Below, in pieces: positions 27,821-36,558 of a DNA stretch of 64,000 nt. The stretch is taken from assembly GCA_004195045.1 (NCBI GenBank), contig SGBC01000001.1, forward strand, positions 496,001-560,000. The letters are read 5' to 3'. The notes beneath the pieces are model-generated. The model was given only the letters and a program-made list of their open reading frames with translations, made no database searches and was not told the origin of the DNA. Both the position numbers and the translations under genes were made by a program. The number at the start of each line of letters is the position of its first letter. The stretch's first letter is position 1. The DNA is from Candidatus Acididesulfobacter guangdongensis (GTDB lineage: Bacteria > SZUA-79 > Acidulodesulfobacterales > Acidulodesulfobacteraceae).

Positions 27821-28951
27821 ATGAGCGAAAATATTAAATTAATGCAGGGCAATGAAGCAATCGCCGAAGGAGCTATGATTGCAGGATGTGATTTCTTTGC
27901 GGGATATCCTATAACTCCTTCATCCGAAGTTTCAGAAATATTATCGGCAAGACTTACTAAAAAAGGACACATAGTAATTCAGATGGAAGATGAAATAGCA
28001 GCGTTGGGAGCTGTTCTGGGAGCTGCGCTCGGAGGAGCAAAAGCTCTAACGGCTACCTCCGGACCTGGTATGTCTTTAAAATCGGAACATATAGGCTATG
28101 CCTCTATGTGTGAAATTCCGTGCGTAATAGTTAATGTTATGAGGGGAGGACCTTCTACAGGCAATCCCACGCTGCCTTCTCAGGCGGATATTATGCAGGC
28201 AAAATGGGGAACTCACGGGGACCATGCTATTATAGCCATCACACCTTCAAGCGTTAATGAATCTTTTTATGAAACTATAAGAGCTTTTAATCTTGCCGTT
28301 AAATACAGAACGCCCGTATTGATACTAACCGACGAGATTATCGGACATATGAGAGAAAAGGTAGTAGTGCCTGAAAAAGATACTTTAGAGATAATTGATA
28401 TAAAATTGCCGGACGTGCCGCCCTCAGAATATAAACCTTACAATTATACCAGCGGCAAAGTTACGCCTTTAGCTCCCATGGGGGAAGGCTACCGCTTTCA
28501 TGTAACAGGACTTAGTCACGATGAAACAGGTTTTCCTTCGGCAAAAGTCGAAGTGTTGGAAAATGAGCAGAATTGGCTTATAAATAAGATTTATAATAAC
28601 GTAAAAGATATTGAAAAATATGAAGAAACCATGACCGAAGACGCAGATATATTAATAGTGGCCTACGGTTCGGTTGCGCGTTCCGCAAAAGCAGCTTTGT
28701 CTATTGCAAGAGCAGCGGGTATAAAAGCCGGATTATTCAGACCGATAACAATATGGCCGTTTCCGGAAGAAAGAATTAAAGAATTATCTAAAAAAATAAA
28801 AAAAATACTTGTTCCCGAAATGAATATGGGACAGATAATATTGGAAGTCCAGAGAGCAGCTTGTAATAATACCGTAAAAGGACTTAATATTGTCAGCGGG
28901 GAACCTATAACGCCCGATAGAATATATTTAAAAATTAAAGAAATGATGTAA
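27821..28951 (+). CDS. korA: 2-oxoglutarate:ferredoxin oxidoreductase, alpha subunit
   Basis: This 376-residue protein contains the pyrimidine-binding domain of the thiamine-PP enzyme: GNEAIAEGAMIAGCDFFAGY then PITPSSEVSE, followed by ATSGPGMSLKSEHIGYA and the MRGGPSTGNPTLPSQAD block. The C-terminal domain is VAYGSVARSAKAAL. It forms the catalytic core with KorB, interconverting 2-oxoglutarate and succinyl-CoA plus CO2. The subunit pattern (delta, alpha, beta, gamma) and the sucCD neighbours favour 2-oxoglutarate over pyruvate or branched keto acids. A 244-base gap with a strong hairpin separates it from korB. Confidence 0.92.
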   Translation: MSENIKLMQGNEAIAEGAMIAGCDFFAGYPITPSSEVSEILSARLTKKGHIVIQMEDEIAALGAVLGAALGGAKALTATSGPGMSLKSEHIGYASMCEIPCVIVNVMRGGPSTGNPTLPSQADIMQAKWGTHGDHAIIAITPSSVNESFYETIRAFNLAVKYRTPVLILTDEIIGHMREKVVVPEKDTLEIIDIKLPDVPPSEYKPYNYTSGKVTPLAPMGEGYRFHVTGLSHDETGFPSAKVEVLENEQNWLINKIYNNVKDIEKYEETMTEDADILIVAYGSVARSAKAALSIARAAGIKAGLFRPITIWPFPEERIKELSKKIKKILVPEMNMGQIILEVQRAACNNTVKGLNIVSGEPITPDRIYLKIKEMM

Positions 28952-29195
28952 TGAACGGAGCCGACAAATTAAAACAGATATTGCTGCAATAATATCTTGC
29001 AGTAATATCTGTTAATTAATATATATTTATAGAGGCTATTTAATTTGTAAACTTTATAATATATACGCACGTATGTGTGTGTTTGCTTGTACTTTATAAC
29101 AATTTTTTTATTTAAATCTATACTGTTATATTTAATAAATATAAGTCATTTTATTCATTTTTAATTTTATTCAATTTATTGTTAAGGAGGTTAAT
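28952..29195 (+). promoter_or_regulatory. korA-korB spacer with long hairpin at 28973-29013
   Basis: The arms at 28973-28989 (AACAGATATTGCTGCAA) and 28997-29013 (TTGCAGTAATATCTGTT) pair along 17 bases with one G-T wobble around a 7-base loop. No T-run follows, so it may be an mRNA processing or stabilising element rather than a classical terminator. The rest of the spacer is AT-rich and ends in an AAGGAGG ribosome site for korB. Confidence 0.6.
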
Positions 29196-30026
29196 ATGCC
29201 TAAAACTAAGACAAAATTTGATTACGATAAATATTTAAGAAAAAACACTCTTCCTCATATATGGTGCCCAGGATGCGGAGACGGAATAATACTAAAATCT
29301 CTTTTAAGAGCCATAGACGGGCTTCAGTATAAGAAAGACGACATAGTTATAACATCGGGGATCGGCTGCGCTTCAAGGCTTCCTGGGTATGTTGATTTTA
29401 ATACTATTCATACAACGCATGGAAGAGCCCTGACATTTGCAATCGGAATGAAAATGTACAAACCGAGATTAAAGGTTATTACCATTTCAGGCGACGGGGA
29501 CGCACTTGCAATAGGCGGAAATCATTTTATCCATGCCGCAAGAAGGAACATAGATATAACTCTTATTGTATTTAATAATTATACTTATGGGATGACAGGC
29601 GGACAGGCTTCTCCTACTCAGCCTTACGGATCTTATGCTACTACTACTCCTTACGGAAGCGTCGAACCGCCTTTCGACACATGCGAACTTGCAAAAGCAG
29701 CCGGCGCTACATGGGTTGCAAGATCGACTTCCTATCATGCCGTTCAGCTTGAAAAACTTATAGCAGACGCTATGACTCATAAGGGTTTTTCCGTACTGGA
29801 CGTTATAACTAACTGTCATATATCATACGGAAGAAGAAACAAAATGAAGTCTCCGGTTGAAATGGTTAAATATCAAAAAGAAAAAGCCGTTCCGAACAGG
29901 TCTGCTCAAAATATGACGGCGGAAGAACTCACGGGAAGATTTAAAACAGGTCTTATCTATGAAAAAAAAGACTCTTTAGAATTTGCTGAAGAAAATTATA
30001 AAAAATTAGCATTACTTAAACAATAA
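29196..30026 (+). CDS. korB: 2-oxoglutarate:ferredoxin oxidoreductase, beta subunit
   Basis: This 276-residue thiamine-PP-binding subunit has IWCPGCGDGIILKSL (cluster and TPP region), SGIGCASRLPGYVDF, TISGDGDALAIGGNHFIHAARR (Mg/TPP motif) and FNNYTYGMTGGQASPT. These are characteristic of Kor/Por beta subunits. It follows korA after a hairpin-containing spacer and precedes korC by 14 bases. Together KorDABC forms the oxygen-sensitive ferredoxin-linked replacement for 2-oxoglutarate dehydrogenase and can run reductively. Confidence 0.94.
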   Translation: MPKTKTKFDYDKYLRKNTLPHIWCPGCGDGIILKSLLRAIDGLQYKKDDIVITSGIGCASRLPGYVDFNTIHTTHGRALTFAIGMKMYKPRLKVITISGDGDALAIGGNHFIHAARRNIDITLIVFNNYTYGMTGGQASPTQPYGSYATTTPYGSVEPPFDTCELAKAAGATWVARSTSYHAVQLEKLIADAMTHKGFSVLDVITNCHISYGRRNKMKSPVEMVKYQKEKAVPNRSAQNMTAEELTGRFKTGLIYEKKDSLEFAEENYKKLALLKQ

Positions 30027-30040
30027 TAAGGAGAAGGCAA

Positions 30041-30592
30041 ATGGATAATATAACTGAAATAAGATTTGCCGGTTCGGGAGGACAGGGATTAATACTGGCA
30101 GGAATAATTTTAGCCGAAGCCGCAGCAATTTATGAAGATAAAAATGCCGTTCAAACTCAGAATTACGGTCCTGAAGCCAGAGGGGGCGCATCTAAGTCGG
30201 AAGTTCTGATATCTACCGGACCTATTGCTTATCCTAAAGCAATTTCGATAGATTATATGGTTGCATTAACACAGGTCTCATTTTCTAAATATTCCGGAGA
30301 TTTAAAAGATACGGGCACAATAATAACGGATAAGGAACTCGTGACCGACTTTTCAAAAGCGAAAGGTAAACTTTACGTTTTAGATATGGAAAAATCGGCG
30401 AGGGAAGAGCTTGGTAAACTGTTGGGGCTTAATGTTATAGCTCTCGGTGCTCTGGTCGAAATATCAGGTATCGTATCTAAAGATTCCATTGAAAAAGCAC
30501 TTATGAAAAGAGTGCCTAAAGGATTTGAAGATTATAATAAAAAAGCGCTGGAAATTGGTTTTAGATTGGGAAGCGAAGCAAAGAAAAATTAA
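30041..30592 (+). CDS. korC: 2-oxoglutarate:ferredoxin oxidoreductase, gamma subunit
   Basis: This 183-residue protein is of the Por/Kor gamma family. EIRFAGSGGQGLILAGIILAEAA is the signature start, followed by QNYGPEARGGASKSEVLIS. The subunit helps bind CoA and completes the four-subunit complex. It has an AAGGAGA ribosome site and lies 14 bases after korB; ndk follows 33 bases later, so korB-korC-ndk look cotranscribed. Confidence 0.94.
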   Translation: MDNITEIRFAGSGGQGLILAGIILAEAAAIYEDKNAVQTQNYGPEARGGASKSEVLISTGPIAYPKAISIDYMVALTQVSFSKYSGDLKDTGTIITDKELVTDFSKAKGKLYVLDMEKSAREELGKLLGLNVIALGALVEISGIVSKDSIEKALMKRVPKGFEDYNKKALEIGFRLGSEAKKN

Positions 30593-30625
30593 AAAATAAA
30601 AAAATTTATAAAATTCGGAGAGTAA

Positions 30626-31042
30626 ATGCTTGAACAAACTTTATCAATAATTAAACCCGACGGTGTAGCAAAAAATATAACCGGCAGCATTATTCAGTTG
30701 TTTGAAAATAATGGATTTGAAATTAAGGCAATAAAAAAAACAATACTTACAAAAAAAGACGCAGAAAGTTTTTACTATGTGCATAAAGAAAGACCTTTTT
30801 TTAAAAGTTTAGTCGATTTTATGACGGAAGGTCCTATAGTTCCTATGGTTTTATTCAGAGAAAATGCTATTTTGAAAAATCGTGAGATTATGGGCGCGAC
30901 TAACCCTGCAGATGCAGCGGAAGGTACAATCAGAAAAATGTACGCCGAAAGCATTGAAAGAAATATAGTTCATGGGTCTGATTCATCTGAATCAGCAAAA
31001 TTTGAAATCTCATTTTTCTTTAATTATTTTGAAATAATTTAG
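30626..31042 (+). CDS. ndk: Nucleoside diphosphate kinase
   Basis: This 138-residue enzyme transfers the terminal phosphate between nucleoside tri- and diphosphates via a phosphohistidine. The family start QTLSIIKPDGVAKN, the GPIVPMVL segment and the active-site RNIVHGSDSSESAKFEI with its His are present. The placement after korC may reflect use of ATP made by succinyl-CoA synthetase, an inference from context. It is the last gene before a 600-base repeat-rich spacer. Confidence 0.96.
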   Translation: MLEQTLSIIKPDGVAKNITGSIIQLFENNGFEIKAIKKTILTKKDAESFYYVHKERPFFKSLVDFMTEGPIVPMVLFRENAILKNREIMGATNPADAAEGTIRKMYAESIERNIVHGSDSSESAKFEISFFFNYFEII

Positions 31043-31130
31043 GCTGTAATTTTATTTATTTATTTATTTCATTTATATTTCTATTTCTATTTCTATTTTT
31101 TAACCTTAATCCTGCAATAGAAAGTTATTA

Positions 31131-31157
31131 CGGAAAAGGTGTCTGACACCTTTTCCG
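31131..31157. repeat. Perfect 13+1+13 palindrome of the GGTGTCTGACACC type
   Basis: CGGAAAAGGTGTC is followed by one T and its exact complement GACACCTTTTCCG. A second copy of the core is at 31201-31213 and a half copy (TCTGACACCTTTT) at 31236-31248. Similar GGTGTC-n-GACACC elements are dispersed in many genomes and sometimes accompany REP-type tyrosine transposases, but no such transposase is in this window. It could also terminate ndk transcription, having a T-rich 3' arm. Confidence 0.7.
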
Positions 31158-31162
31158 ATATT

Positions 31163-31563
31163 ATTGACTTATTGCAGCTGCCGCAATTTTATAATTTATA
31201 GGTGTCTGACACCTTTTCCTAACAAAAAAATAAAATCTGACACCTTTTACCACCTTTTCCTTAAATTCTGCTTAACCGAGCAAAAAAATGCATAAATATT
31301 TTCTATTGCATGATTAAGATTTTAATTTTACTATTTAAATTTTATTATTTAACTGATAAAATTGATTTTTTATTCTAATTTTTTATTATAAAATAGAATT
31401 ATAAAATAAATACATATTGAATTATTTAAGATTATCGGTTATTCTATAATAAGTATAATAGAATAAAAATACGATACGGCAGCTCAATAAAGCGTTAAGT
31501 TTTTTTCGAGATTTATTAATTTATAGGTTTATTGACTTATTGCAGCTGCCGCGATTTTATAAA
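31163..31563. repeat. Pair of ~33-bp direct repeats (31163-31197 and 31531-31563)
   Basis: Both copies read ATTGACTTATTGCAGCTGCC followed by GC(A/G)ATTTTATAA. They flank, in direct orientation, a 330-base segment that contains the second and third palindrome copies and the second 50-bp repeat. This could be the footprint of an inserted element or simply a local duplication. No coding sequence lies between them. Confidence 0.65.
31269..31318 (+). repeat. 50-bp interspersed repeat, copy 2
   Basis: Same unit as 7321-7370 with three substitutions (one in the A-run after GAGC, two near the 3' end, CATGATTAAG instead of CAGAATTAAG). It is intergenic, downstream of ndk, in the same orientation as the other copies. 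Confidence 0.85.
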
Positions 31564-31647
31564 TTTATCTTTATATATAATTATTAATAAAATAATAGAA
31601 ACATTAATTAATTTATTAATTTTTGTTTAATTTTATGGAGAAACCGA

Positions 31648-34155
31648 ATGCTTCAACATTTTTCTACGAGGATATTGCCTTCAGGATTAGAATTTTTAGC
31701 TGAATTATCTTTCGACCTCAGATGGACATATAATCATAAAGCCGATGAACTTTTTAAGACCCTTGACCCATACCTCTGGGAACTGACCCATAATCCGTAT
31801 CTTATAATACAGACAGTTTCGTTAGACCATTTAAACAATCTTGCCAAAGATAAAACATTTATAACTAATCTTAATAATATCAGAGAAGAATGGAAGAATT
31901 TCGACTCCTCTTCCACCTGGTTTGCAAAAAATTATCCCGATACAAAAATTAAAAATATTGCGTATTTCAGCATGGAATTCGGAATAGACGAGTCTTTGCC
32001 TTTATATGCAGGTGGACTTGGAATTCTGGCAGGAGATTATCTTAAAACGGCTGAGGATTTGGGTGTTCCTGTAATCGGAGTAGGATTATTATATCAAAAG
32101 GGCTATTTTCATCAGATTGTTGACAGTACGGGGATGCAAAACGAAGTATACCCTTATAATGATCCTCATTCTTTGCCGATTGCACCGTTAAGGGACAAAT
32201 CCGGCGAATGGCTTAGAATTACTATTACTCTTCCTGAAAGAGTGATAACCCTCAGAGTGTGGTTTGCCAAAATAGGCAATACTCAACTGTTTTTTTTAGA
32301 TTCAAACGACCCTGTTAATTTACCGATAGACAGAGGTATAACCGGAGATTTATACGAAGCCGGTAAGGAAATTAGACTGATTCAGGAAATGATACTCGGC
32401 ATAGGCGGCTTTAAACTTTTAAAAAGTTTAAAAATAGACTTTAATCTGTGCCATATGAATGAAGGTCATGCTGCCTTCGTAGTACTGGAAAGGATTTACG
32501 ACTGGATGATAAGTAATAATTGCGGCAATTTTTATGAAGCTTTGACTTCAACAAGAGCCGGAAATATATTTACGACTCATACTCCTATTGCCGCCGGGTT
32601 TGACCTGTTTGACCCTTCGCTCATAAGACATTATTTATCGCATTATATTACAAGATGCAATATAAGCGTTGAAGATTTTGTCAACCTCGGACAAAAAACA
32701 CCAGGCAAAAATTTAGACGAACCTTTTAATATGGCGTATTTAGCAATAAGGGGAAGCAACTTTGTAAATGCTGTAAGCAAAATACATCAGGATGTCAGCA
32801 AAGATTTATTTTCCCATTTGTTTGACAGATGGCCGCTGGAAGAAATTCCCGTTGAGTATATTACAAACGGTGTGCATACGCCGACGTGGATTTCTGAAGA
32901 ATCCGATAAATTTTGGATGAAATATTGCGACGGGCTGCCTGAACACGAAAAATTTTCATATGAAAATTCTAAATTTGCTTTAAAAGTTTCTGATTCGGAC
33001 ATATGGGATTTTGAAATGAAAAACAGGCTTTACATGATTAATGAGATTCAAAAACATATGAATAAAATGCAGGTATGCTGCAATTTGACGCAAAGAGCTG
33101 TTTTCCTTGACCCTAATGCGTTATATATCGGGCTTGCCCGCAGATTCACGGAATATAAAAGATTAAATTTGCTTCTTAACGATAAGAACAGATTAAAAAA
33201 GATTTTAACCAATCCTAACTACCCTGTCAGAATACTGATAGGCGGTAAAGCACACCCAAGCGATATGAAAGGGAAAGAATACATTAAAGAATGGATTGAA
33301 TTTGCATCTGACCCGGAATTAAACGACAAAGTATTCTTCTTGCTAGATTACGATATGGATATCGCGCAAAAACTTACCGGCGGAATTGACATCTGGCTAA
33401 ATTGCATGGAAAGACCATTAGAGGCAAGCGGTACCAGCGGAATGAAGATTTTATCCAACGGAGGTCTTAATTGTTCTATCTTAGACGGCTGGTGGGGTGA
33501 AGCATATAACGAAAACGTAGGCTGGGCAATAGGAAATAAATCTGACAAAGTTCAATATTTTAATGATGACAGACAGGACGCACAATCTCTTTATAATTTG
33601 CTTGAGAACGATATAATACCTGAGTTTTTCAATAGAGATAAAGACGGTATTCCGGTAGCATGGGTACAAAAAATTAAACAGAGTATGACAACATTAACCC
33701 CTGCTTTTTCTACTTACAGAATGATGAAAGAATACATTGAAAAAGCATATATACCTATGTCGGAAAATTATGAAAACCGCAACGCAAATAATGGGCAAAT
33801 TGCCCTTGAAATAGTAAATTGGAAAAATAAATTAAATAAAAATTGGGACGGAATACATTTTGCCAATCCGTCTTTCGAATCGAATAACTCCGTATATAAC
33901 GTAAAATGCATGATATGGCTCGGCATAATAGAACCGGAGGCAATAAAAGTTCAACTATATACTATACTGAACGGAAAACCCAACATTACAGACATGAAAA
34001 TAACTAAAAGCATACCCGGAGCTATTAACGGTTTTATCTATGAAGCCCAAGTCACCTCCGAAATTACGTCGGACAATTATACGCTAAGGGTAATACCTTA
34101 CCATAAAGACGTTATAGTACCGCTTGAATTTGGAAGAATATTCTGGCAGAAATAA
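31648..34155 (+). CDS. glgP: Alpha-glucan phosphorylase (GlgP family)
   Basis: This 835-residue enzyme releases glucose-1-phosphate from glycogen or maltodextrin. It belongs to the long bacterial/archaeal subgroup. Its start (LAELSFDLRWTYNHKADELF) is followed by IAYFSMEFGIDESLPLYAGG, NEGHAAFVVLERI, THTPIAAGFD and YITNGVHTPTW. The PLP region is LEASGTSGMKILSNGGLNCS with ILDGWWGEAY after it. The C-terminal ~140 residues are a beta-rich extension typical of the subgroup. It stands alone after a long spacer. No other glycogen genes are in the window. Confidence 0.95.
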   Translation: MLQHFSTRILPSGLEFLAELSFDLRWTYNHKADELFKTLDPYLWELTHNPYLIIQTVSLDHLNNLAKDKTFITNLNNIREEWKNFDSSSTWFAKNYPDTKIKNIAYFSMEFGIDESLPLYAGGLGILAGDYLKTAEDLGVPVIGVGLLYQKGYFHQIVDSTGMQNEVYPYNDPHSLPIAPLRDKSGEWLRITITLPERVITLRVWFAKIGNTQLFFLDSNDPVNLPIDRGITGDLYEAGKEIRLIQEMILGIGGFKLLKSLKIDFNLCHMNEGHAAFVVLERIYDWMISNNCGNFYEALTSTRAGNIFTTHTPIAAGFDLFDPSLIRHYLSHYITRCNISVEDFVNLGQKTPGKNLDEPFNMAYLAIRGSNFVNAVSKIHQDVSKDLFSHLFDRWPLEEIPVEYITNGVHTPTWISEESDKFWMKYCDGLPEHEKFSYENSKFALKVSDSDIWDFEMKNRLYMINEIQKHMNKMQVCCNLTQRAVFLDPNALYIGLARRFTEYKRLNLLLNDKNRLKKILTNPNYPVRILIGGKAHPSDMKGKEYIKEWIEFASDPELNDKVFFLLDYDMDIAQKLTGGIDIWLNCMERPLEASGTSGMKILSNGGLNCSILDGWWGEAYNENVGWAIGNKSDKVQYFNDDRQDAQSLYNLLENDIIPEFFNRDKDGIPVAWVQKIKQSMTTLTPAFSTYRMMKEYIEKAYIPMSENYENRNANNGQIALEIVNWKNKLNKNWDGIHFANPSFESNNSVYNVKCMIWLGIIEPEAIKVQLYTILNGKPNITDMKITKSIPGAINGFIYEAQVTSEITSDNYTLRVIPYHKDVIVPLEFGRIFWQK

Positions 34156-34477
34156 ATCATGATAAAATAAAAAAAATGCTACTTCGGAATGGATTTTGAA
34201 AAATTTGAAAAATATTTCTGCAAATATAAATTCTGAAAAATCAGGACAAATATTTCTGCAAAATAAATCATGATAATAAAATGGCTGCTTCAGACCTTGA
34301 CTTTTAAAAGCTTGAATAAACGCTATCAACGCTAAATAAGCTTAATATGCTTATAATTAAGCAGTAAAAAAGGTCTTCAGCAGCCAAAAACTCCACATAA
34401 CTGCTGCAATTTAACGCAACAGATAACAGTACTCAACTAACCTGACAACACACCCAAAACTTGATAAAATAATAAAC
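34156..34477. other. Spacer between glgP and hsp20 (convergent) with imperfect duplication
   Basis: No gene is visible. Short direct repeats occur: AAATAAATCATGATAA at 34151-34166 and 34261-34276, and AAATATTTCTGCAAA at 34208-34222 and 34247-34261. These suggest an old ~110-base tandem duplication starting at the glgP stop codon. A weak AT-only hairpin (GATAAAATAA/TTATTTTATC, 34463-34487) overlaps the hsp20 stop and could serve as a terminator. Confidence 0.5.
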
Positions 34478-34915
34478 TTATTTTATCTCAATTTTAATCG
34501 GCTTAGCCGGTTTAACTTTCTTTAAAGCAACCTCTAAGATGCCGTCCTTCAAAACAGCCTCTGCAGATTCGCTTTCTACATCCGACGGCAGCTCAACACT
34601 TCTGTAAAAAGACCCGAATTGGATCTCCTTCCTATAATAATCTTCTTTTTTCTCTTCTTTTTCTTCTTTATGCTCCCCTTTTATAATCAGAACATTTTCA
34701 TGCACTTCAAGTTTGACATCTTCCTTATTGACGCCTGGAATAGAAGCTTTCACGACAATCGAATCATCCTTTTCAATGACATCAACCGCCGGCTCCCCTA
34801 TTCCGGGGTTCATACCCCAAAATCTCTTCATGCTTGAAGGCATAAACTCAGAGAACATCTTTTCAACATCATTTTTCATACTGTACACAGGATCCCACAA
34901 TGAAATGTTTGCCAT
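34478..34915 (-). CDS. Hsp20/alpha-crystallin small heat-shock protein
   Basis: This 145-residue ATP-independent chaperone has an alpha-crystallin domain at about residues 42-135: AVDVIEKDDSIVVKASIPGV, then KLEVHENVLIIKGEHKEE, then FYRSVELPSDVESESAEA and DGILEVALKKVKPAK. The final residues KPIKIEIK substitute for the IxI/V tail. A strong GGAGGTG ribosome site precedes the start. A heat-shock-like promoter lies 145-170 bases upstream. Confidence 0.95.
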   Translation of the reverse strand: MANISLWDPVYSMKNDVEKMFSEFMPSSMKRFWGMNPGIGEPAVDVIEKDDSIVVKASIPGVNKEDVKLEVHENVLIIKGEHKEEKEEKKEDYYRKEIQFGSFYRSVELPSDVESESAEAVLKDGILEVALKKVKPAKPIKIEIK

Positions 34916-35302
34916 GACAAAAACACCTCCAATAAATGTAATTTAAACACCGCAATATAAATAAAAATTTATACAACTTAATACAACTTACAACAGTATC
35001 AACTTTCCACGTTCATAATAATTTAATACAACACGCTGTTTTTTTCGCTCTTTACTTTGAGTATATCTCAATTTTAAAAATTTTCAAGAGCATACAATAA
35101 ATTTTTTCGAAATGGGAAAATATAAAAAGAATAAAAATAAGAAAAAGTATAATACATAATATATAATAATAAAGAAATAGTATCCGTTAAACAATTGACT
35201 AACTGTATTTTATATAATTAACCGCATGCTTCCGAAAGAACATGGGCTGACGCCTTTTTTGAAAATACGAAACGGATAGTTTATATATCCTTCGACTGAA
35301 AT
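34916..35302. other. Divergent spacer hsp20/mug-like gene
   Basis: This stretch holds the putative hsp20 promoter (35060-35088, minus strand) and a long AT-rich leader. The plus-strand start of the Mug-like gene is at 35303 without an obvious strong ribosome site. A short unassigned ORF of 17 codons begins at 35226 on the plus strand; nothing indicates it is expressed. Confidence 0.45.
35060..35088 (-). promoter_or_regulatory. Putative hsp20 promoter with CTTGAAA -35
   Basis: On the minus strand CTTGAAA (35088-35082) is followed after 16 bases by TATACT (35065-35060). CTTGAAA is the sigma-32-type -35 core. The -10 looks more like sigma-70 than the sigma-32 CCCCAT, so recognition by either is possible. 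The leader to the hsp20 start would be about 140 bases. Confidence 0.45.
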
Positions 35303-35824
35303 ATGATTCGTTATCAATACAAAAAATCGCAAATACTTTTCGTAGGCATCAATCCCCATTTTGGGTCATACGATAAAGGCGTACCGTTTTCTAATAATAA
35401 AATGTTCTGGTATCTTCTTTCCGATGCCGGAATTATCAGGGAAAAAAGAAATGAACTAAGAGAGGACAACTCATTAAGATTATTTTATAAAACTAAGTTT
35501 AATAAATTCTATAAATTGGGGTTAGTAAATATTATTGACAGACCTACCCGTGATGTTTCTGAAATTCACACTGGCGAAGAATTGCCCGGTCGTAAAAAGA
35601 TTTGTGCAATAATAAGAGAGCAGAAGCCTAAAATAGTCTGTTTTATCGGCAAAATAACTTATGAAAAATATATAAATTCAAAAGATTTTACATTTGGCTG
35701 GCAAAAAAAATCTATCGGAGAAACAAAATTCTATGTCATGCATTTTCCATTGAGAGGGGCGGCTGTCGTAAGAATTAATGAATTAAAGGAAATTGTGCAG
35801 GCAGCTAATTACAGCGTATTTTAG
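35303..35824 (+). CDS. Mug/TDG-family uracil (mismatch) DNA glycosylase
   Basis: This 173-residue protein shows the Mug-family first motif LFVGINPHFGSYDKGVPFSN with NNKMFWYLLSDAGII, then GLVNIIDRPTRDVSEI and a PKIVCFIGKITYEKY strand. Family members excise uracil or thymine from G-mismatches. The catalytic Asn of GINPG is retained although Gly is replaced by His. The C-terminal PS-SG loop is changed to MHFPLRGAAV. It is single, plus strand, with no obvious operon partners. Confidence 0.8.
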   Translation: MIRYQYKKSQILFVGINPHFGSYDKGVPFSNNKMFWYLLSDAGIIREKRNELREDNSLRLFYKTKFNKFYKLGLVNIIDRPTRDVSEIHTGEELPGRKKICAIIREQKPKIVCFIGKITYEKYINSKDFTFGWQKKSIGETKFYVMHFPLRGAAVVRINELKEIVQAANYSVF

Positions 35825-35958
35825 AAAACGTAACGGCGCATTATTTATTTGTTTATTCTCGAATAAGCACACTTTCATGCTCAAGCAATAATCGTTTACG
35901 TACTATTTCATTTTTAATATTTTCTATAAATTCTTATTCCAAATTCAGCTCTATTCTA

Positions 35959-36039
35959 TTTTAGCTAATTGTGTTTTATTTCATCGTCAAGCCTCTTCTA
36001 TTCCTTCATTTGCTTCGATAGTTCCGCCGTCAGCCGTTT
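35959..36039 (-). pseudogene. Possible vestige of an HsdM C terminus
   Basis: Minus-strand translation reads KRLTAELSKQMKE, stop, KRLDDEIKHN, stop, LK. This resembles the C-terminal LTAEL...LD..I..NL helix of type I methylase subunits. It is very short and carries two in-frame stops, so this is a weak call. It sits just downstream of the broken HEPN gene in a region rich in gene remnants. Confidence 0.25.
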
Positions 36040-36061
36040 TATTAATATCTAAAAATGAAAA

Positions 36062-36558
36062 TTACTCACCGTTATTATTTGCAGAAATTTTTAGATTTTG
36101 CAAGTATATCGATACTGCTTCTATTTCGTTATTTATTTTCGTTAAGGCATTCGGCAGCTTTTTTACCAGAATTTCTATCTTTTCGGGATGAATTTTATAA
36201 GAATAAATATTCAGCACAATATGTCTAAAACCGAGATAATCTTCCAGAATATTTTTAGTTTCCTCTGAAATTACAGGCGGTCTAACACCTGGAATTTCGG
36301 ATGCCATCTGCATAATAACTCATGATGCCAATTTGATCCTGCCGGCATCGATTCATCGATACCGGACGCTATTTTTTGAAATATTCTTTCTAATCCGGTA
36401 TAAAAACTATGAATATTAAAAGCAACAGCGTCTATGTAGTATTCATCACCACTGGTTTTTGCTTTGTCCCATTCTTTTAAAATTCTATCGGCTACCCTGT
36501 TTAATTCGATTAATTCGGAATTTAAACGTCCGGCTATAACTGCGGCTTTTTTATTCAT
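36062..36558 (-). pseudogene. HEPN-domain toxin-like gene, frameshifted
   Basis: The N-terminal part (36558-36271, starting MNKKAAVIAGRLNSEL) ends ...GSNWHHELL and then continues in the wrong frame. The correct continuation (QMASEIPGVRPPVISEE..., LGFRHIVLNIYSYKI) is in the -1 frame, 36313-36062. Combined, this is a ~175-residue HEPN protein of the type that partners MNT nucleotidyltransferases. The family pattern WHxELL-x-QMAxEIPGVRP identifies a single missing base near 36305-36312. No slippery heptamer is present, so a real lesion or a sequence error is likelier than programmed frameshifting. The start overlaps the MNT gene by 4 bases. Confidence 0.8.

Larger units (their letters stand above)
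31043..31647. other. 600-base repeat-rich spacer after ndk
   Basis: No gene is supported here. It holds a perfect palindrome at 31131-31157 and further GGTGTCTGACACC copies, the second copy of the 50-bp interspersed repeat at 31269-31318, and a duplicated ~33-bp segment (31163-31197 and 31531-31563). The final part is AT-rich and ends with the glgP ribosome site (ATGGAGAAACC). Confidence 0.7.

Noticed and set aside
31163-31563. Complete insertion sequence between the 33-bp direct repeats
   Set aside because: The 330-base interval has no coding frame and no terminal inverted repeats.
35226-35279. Short ORF (17 codons) ahead of the Mug-like gene as a leader peptide
   Set aside because: No ribosome site, attenuator hairpins or conserved pattern to support it.
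36300-36320. Programmed -1 frameshift in the HEPN gene
   Set aside because: No X-XXY-YYZ slippery heptamer or following pseudoknot-like structure; a one-base loss is simpler.
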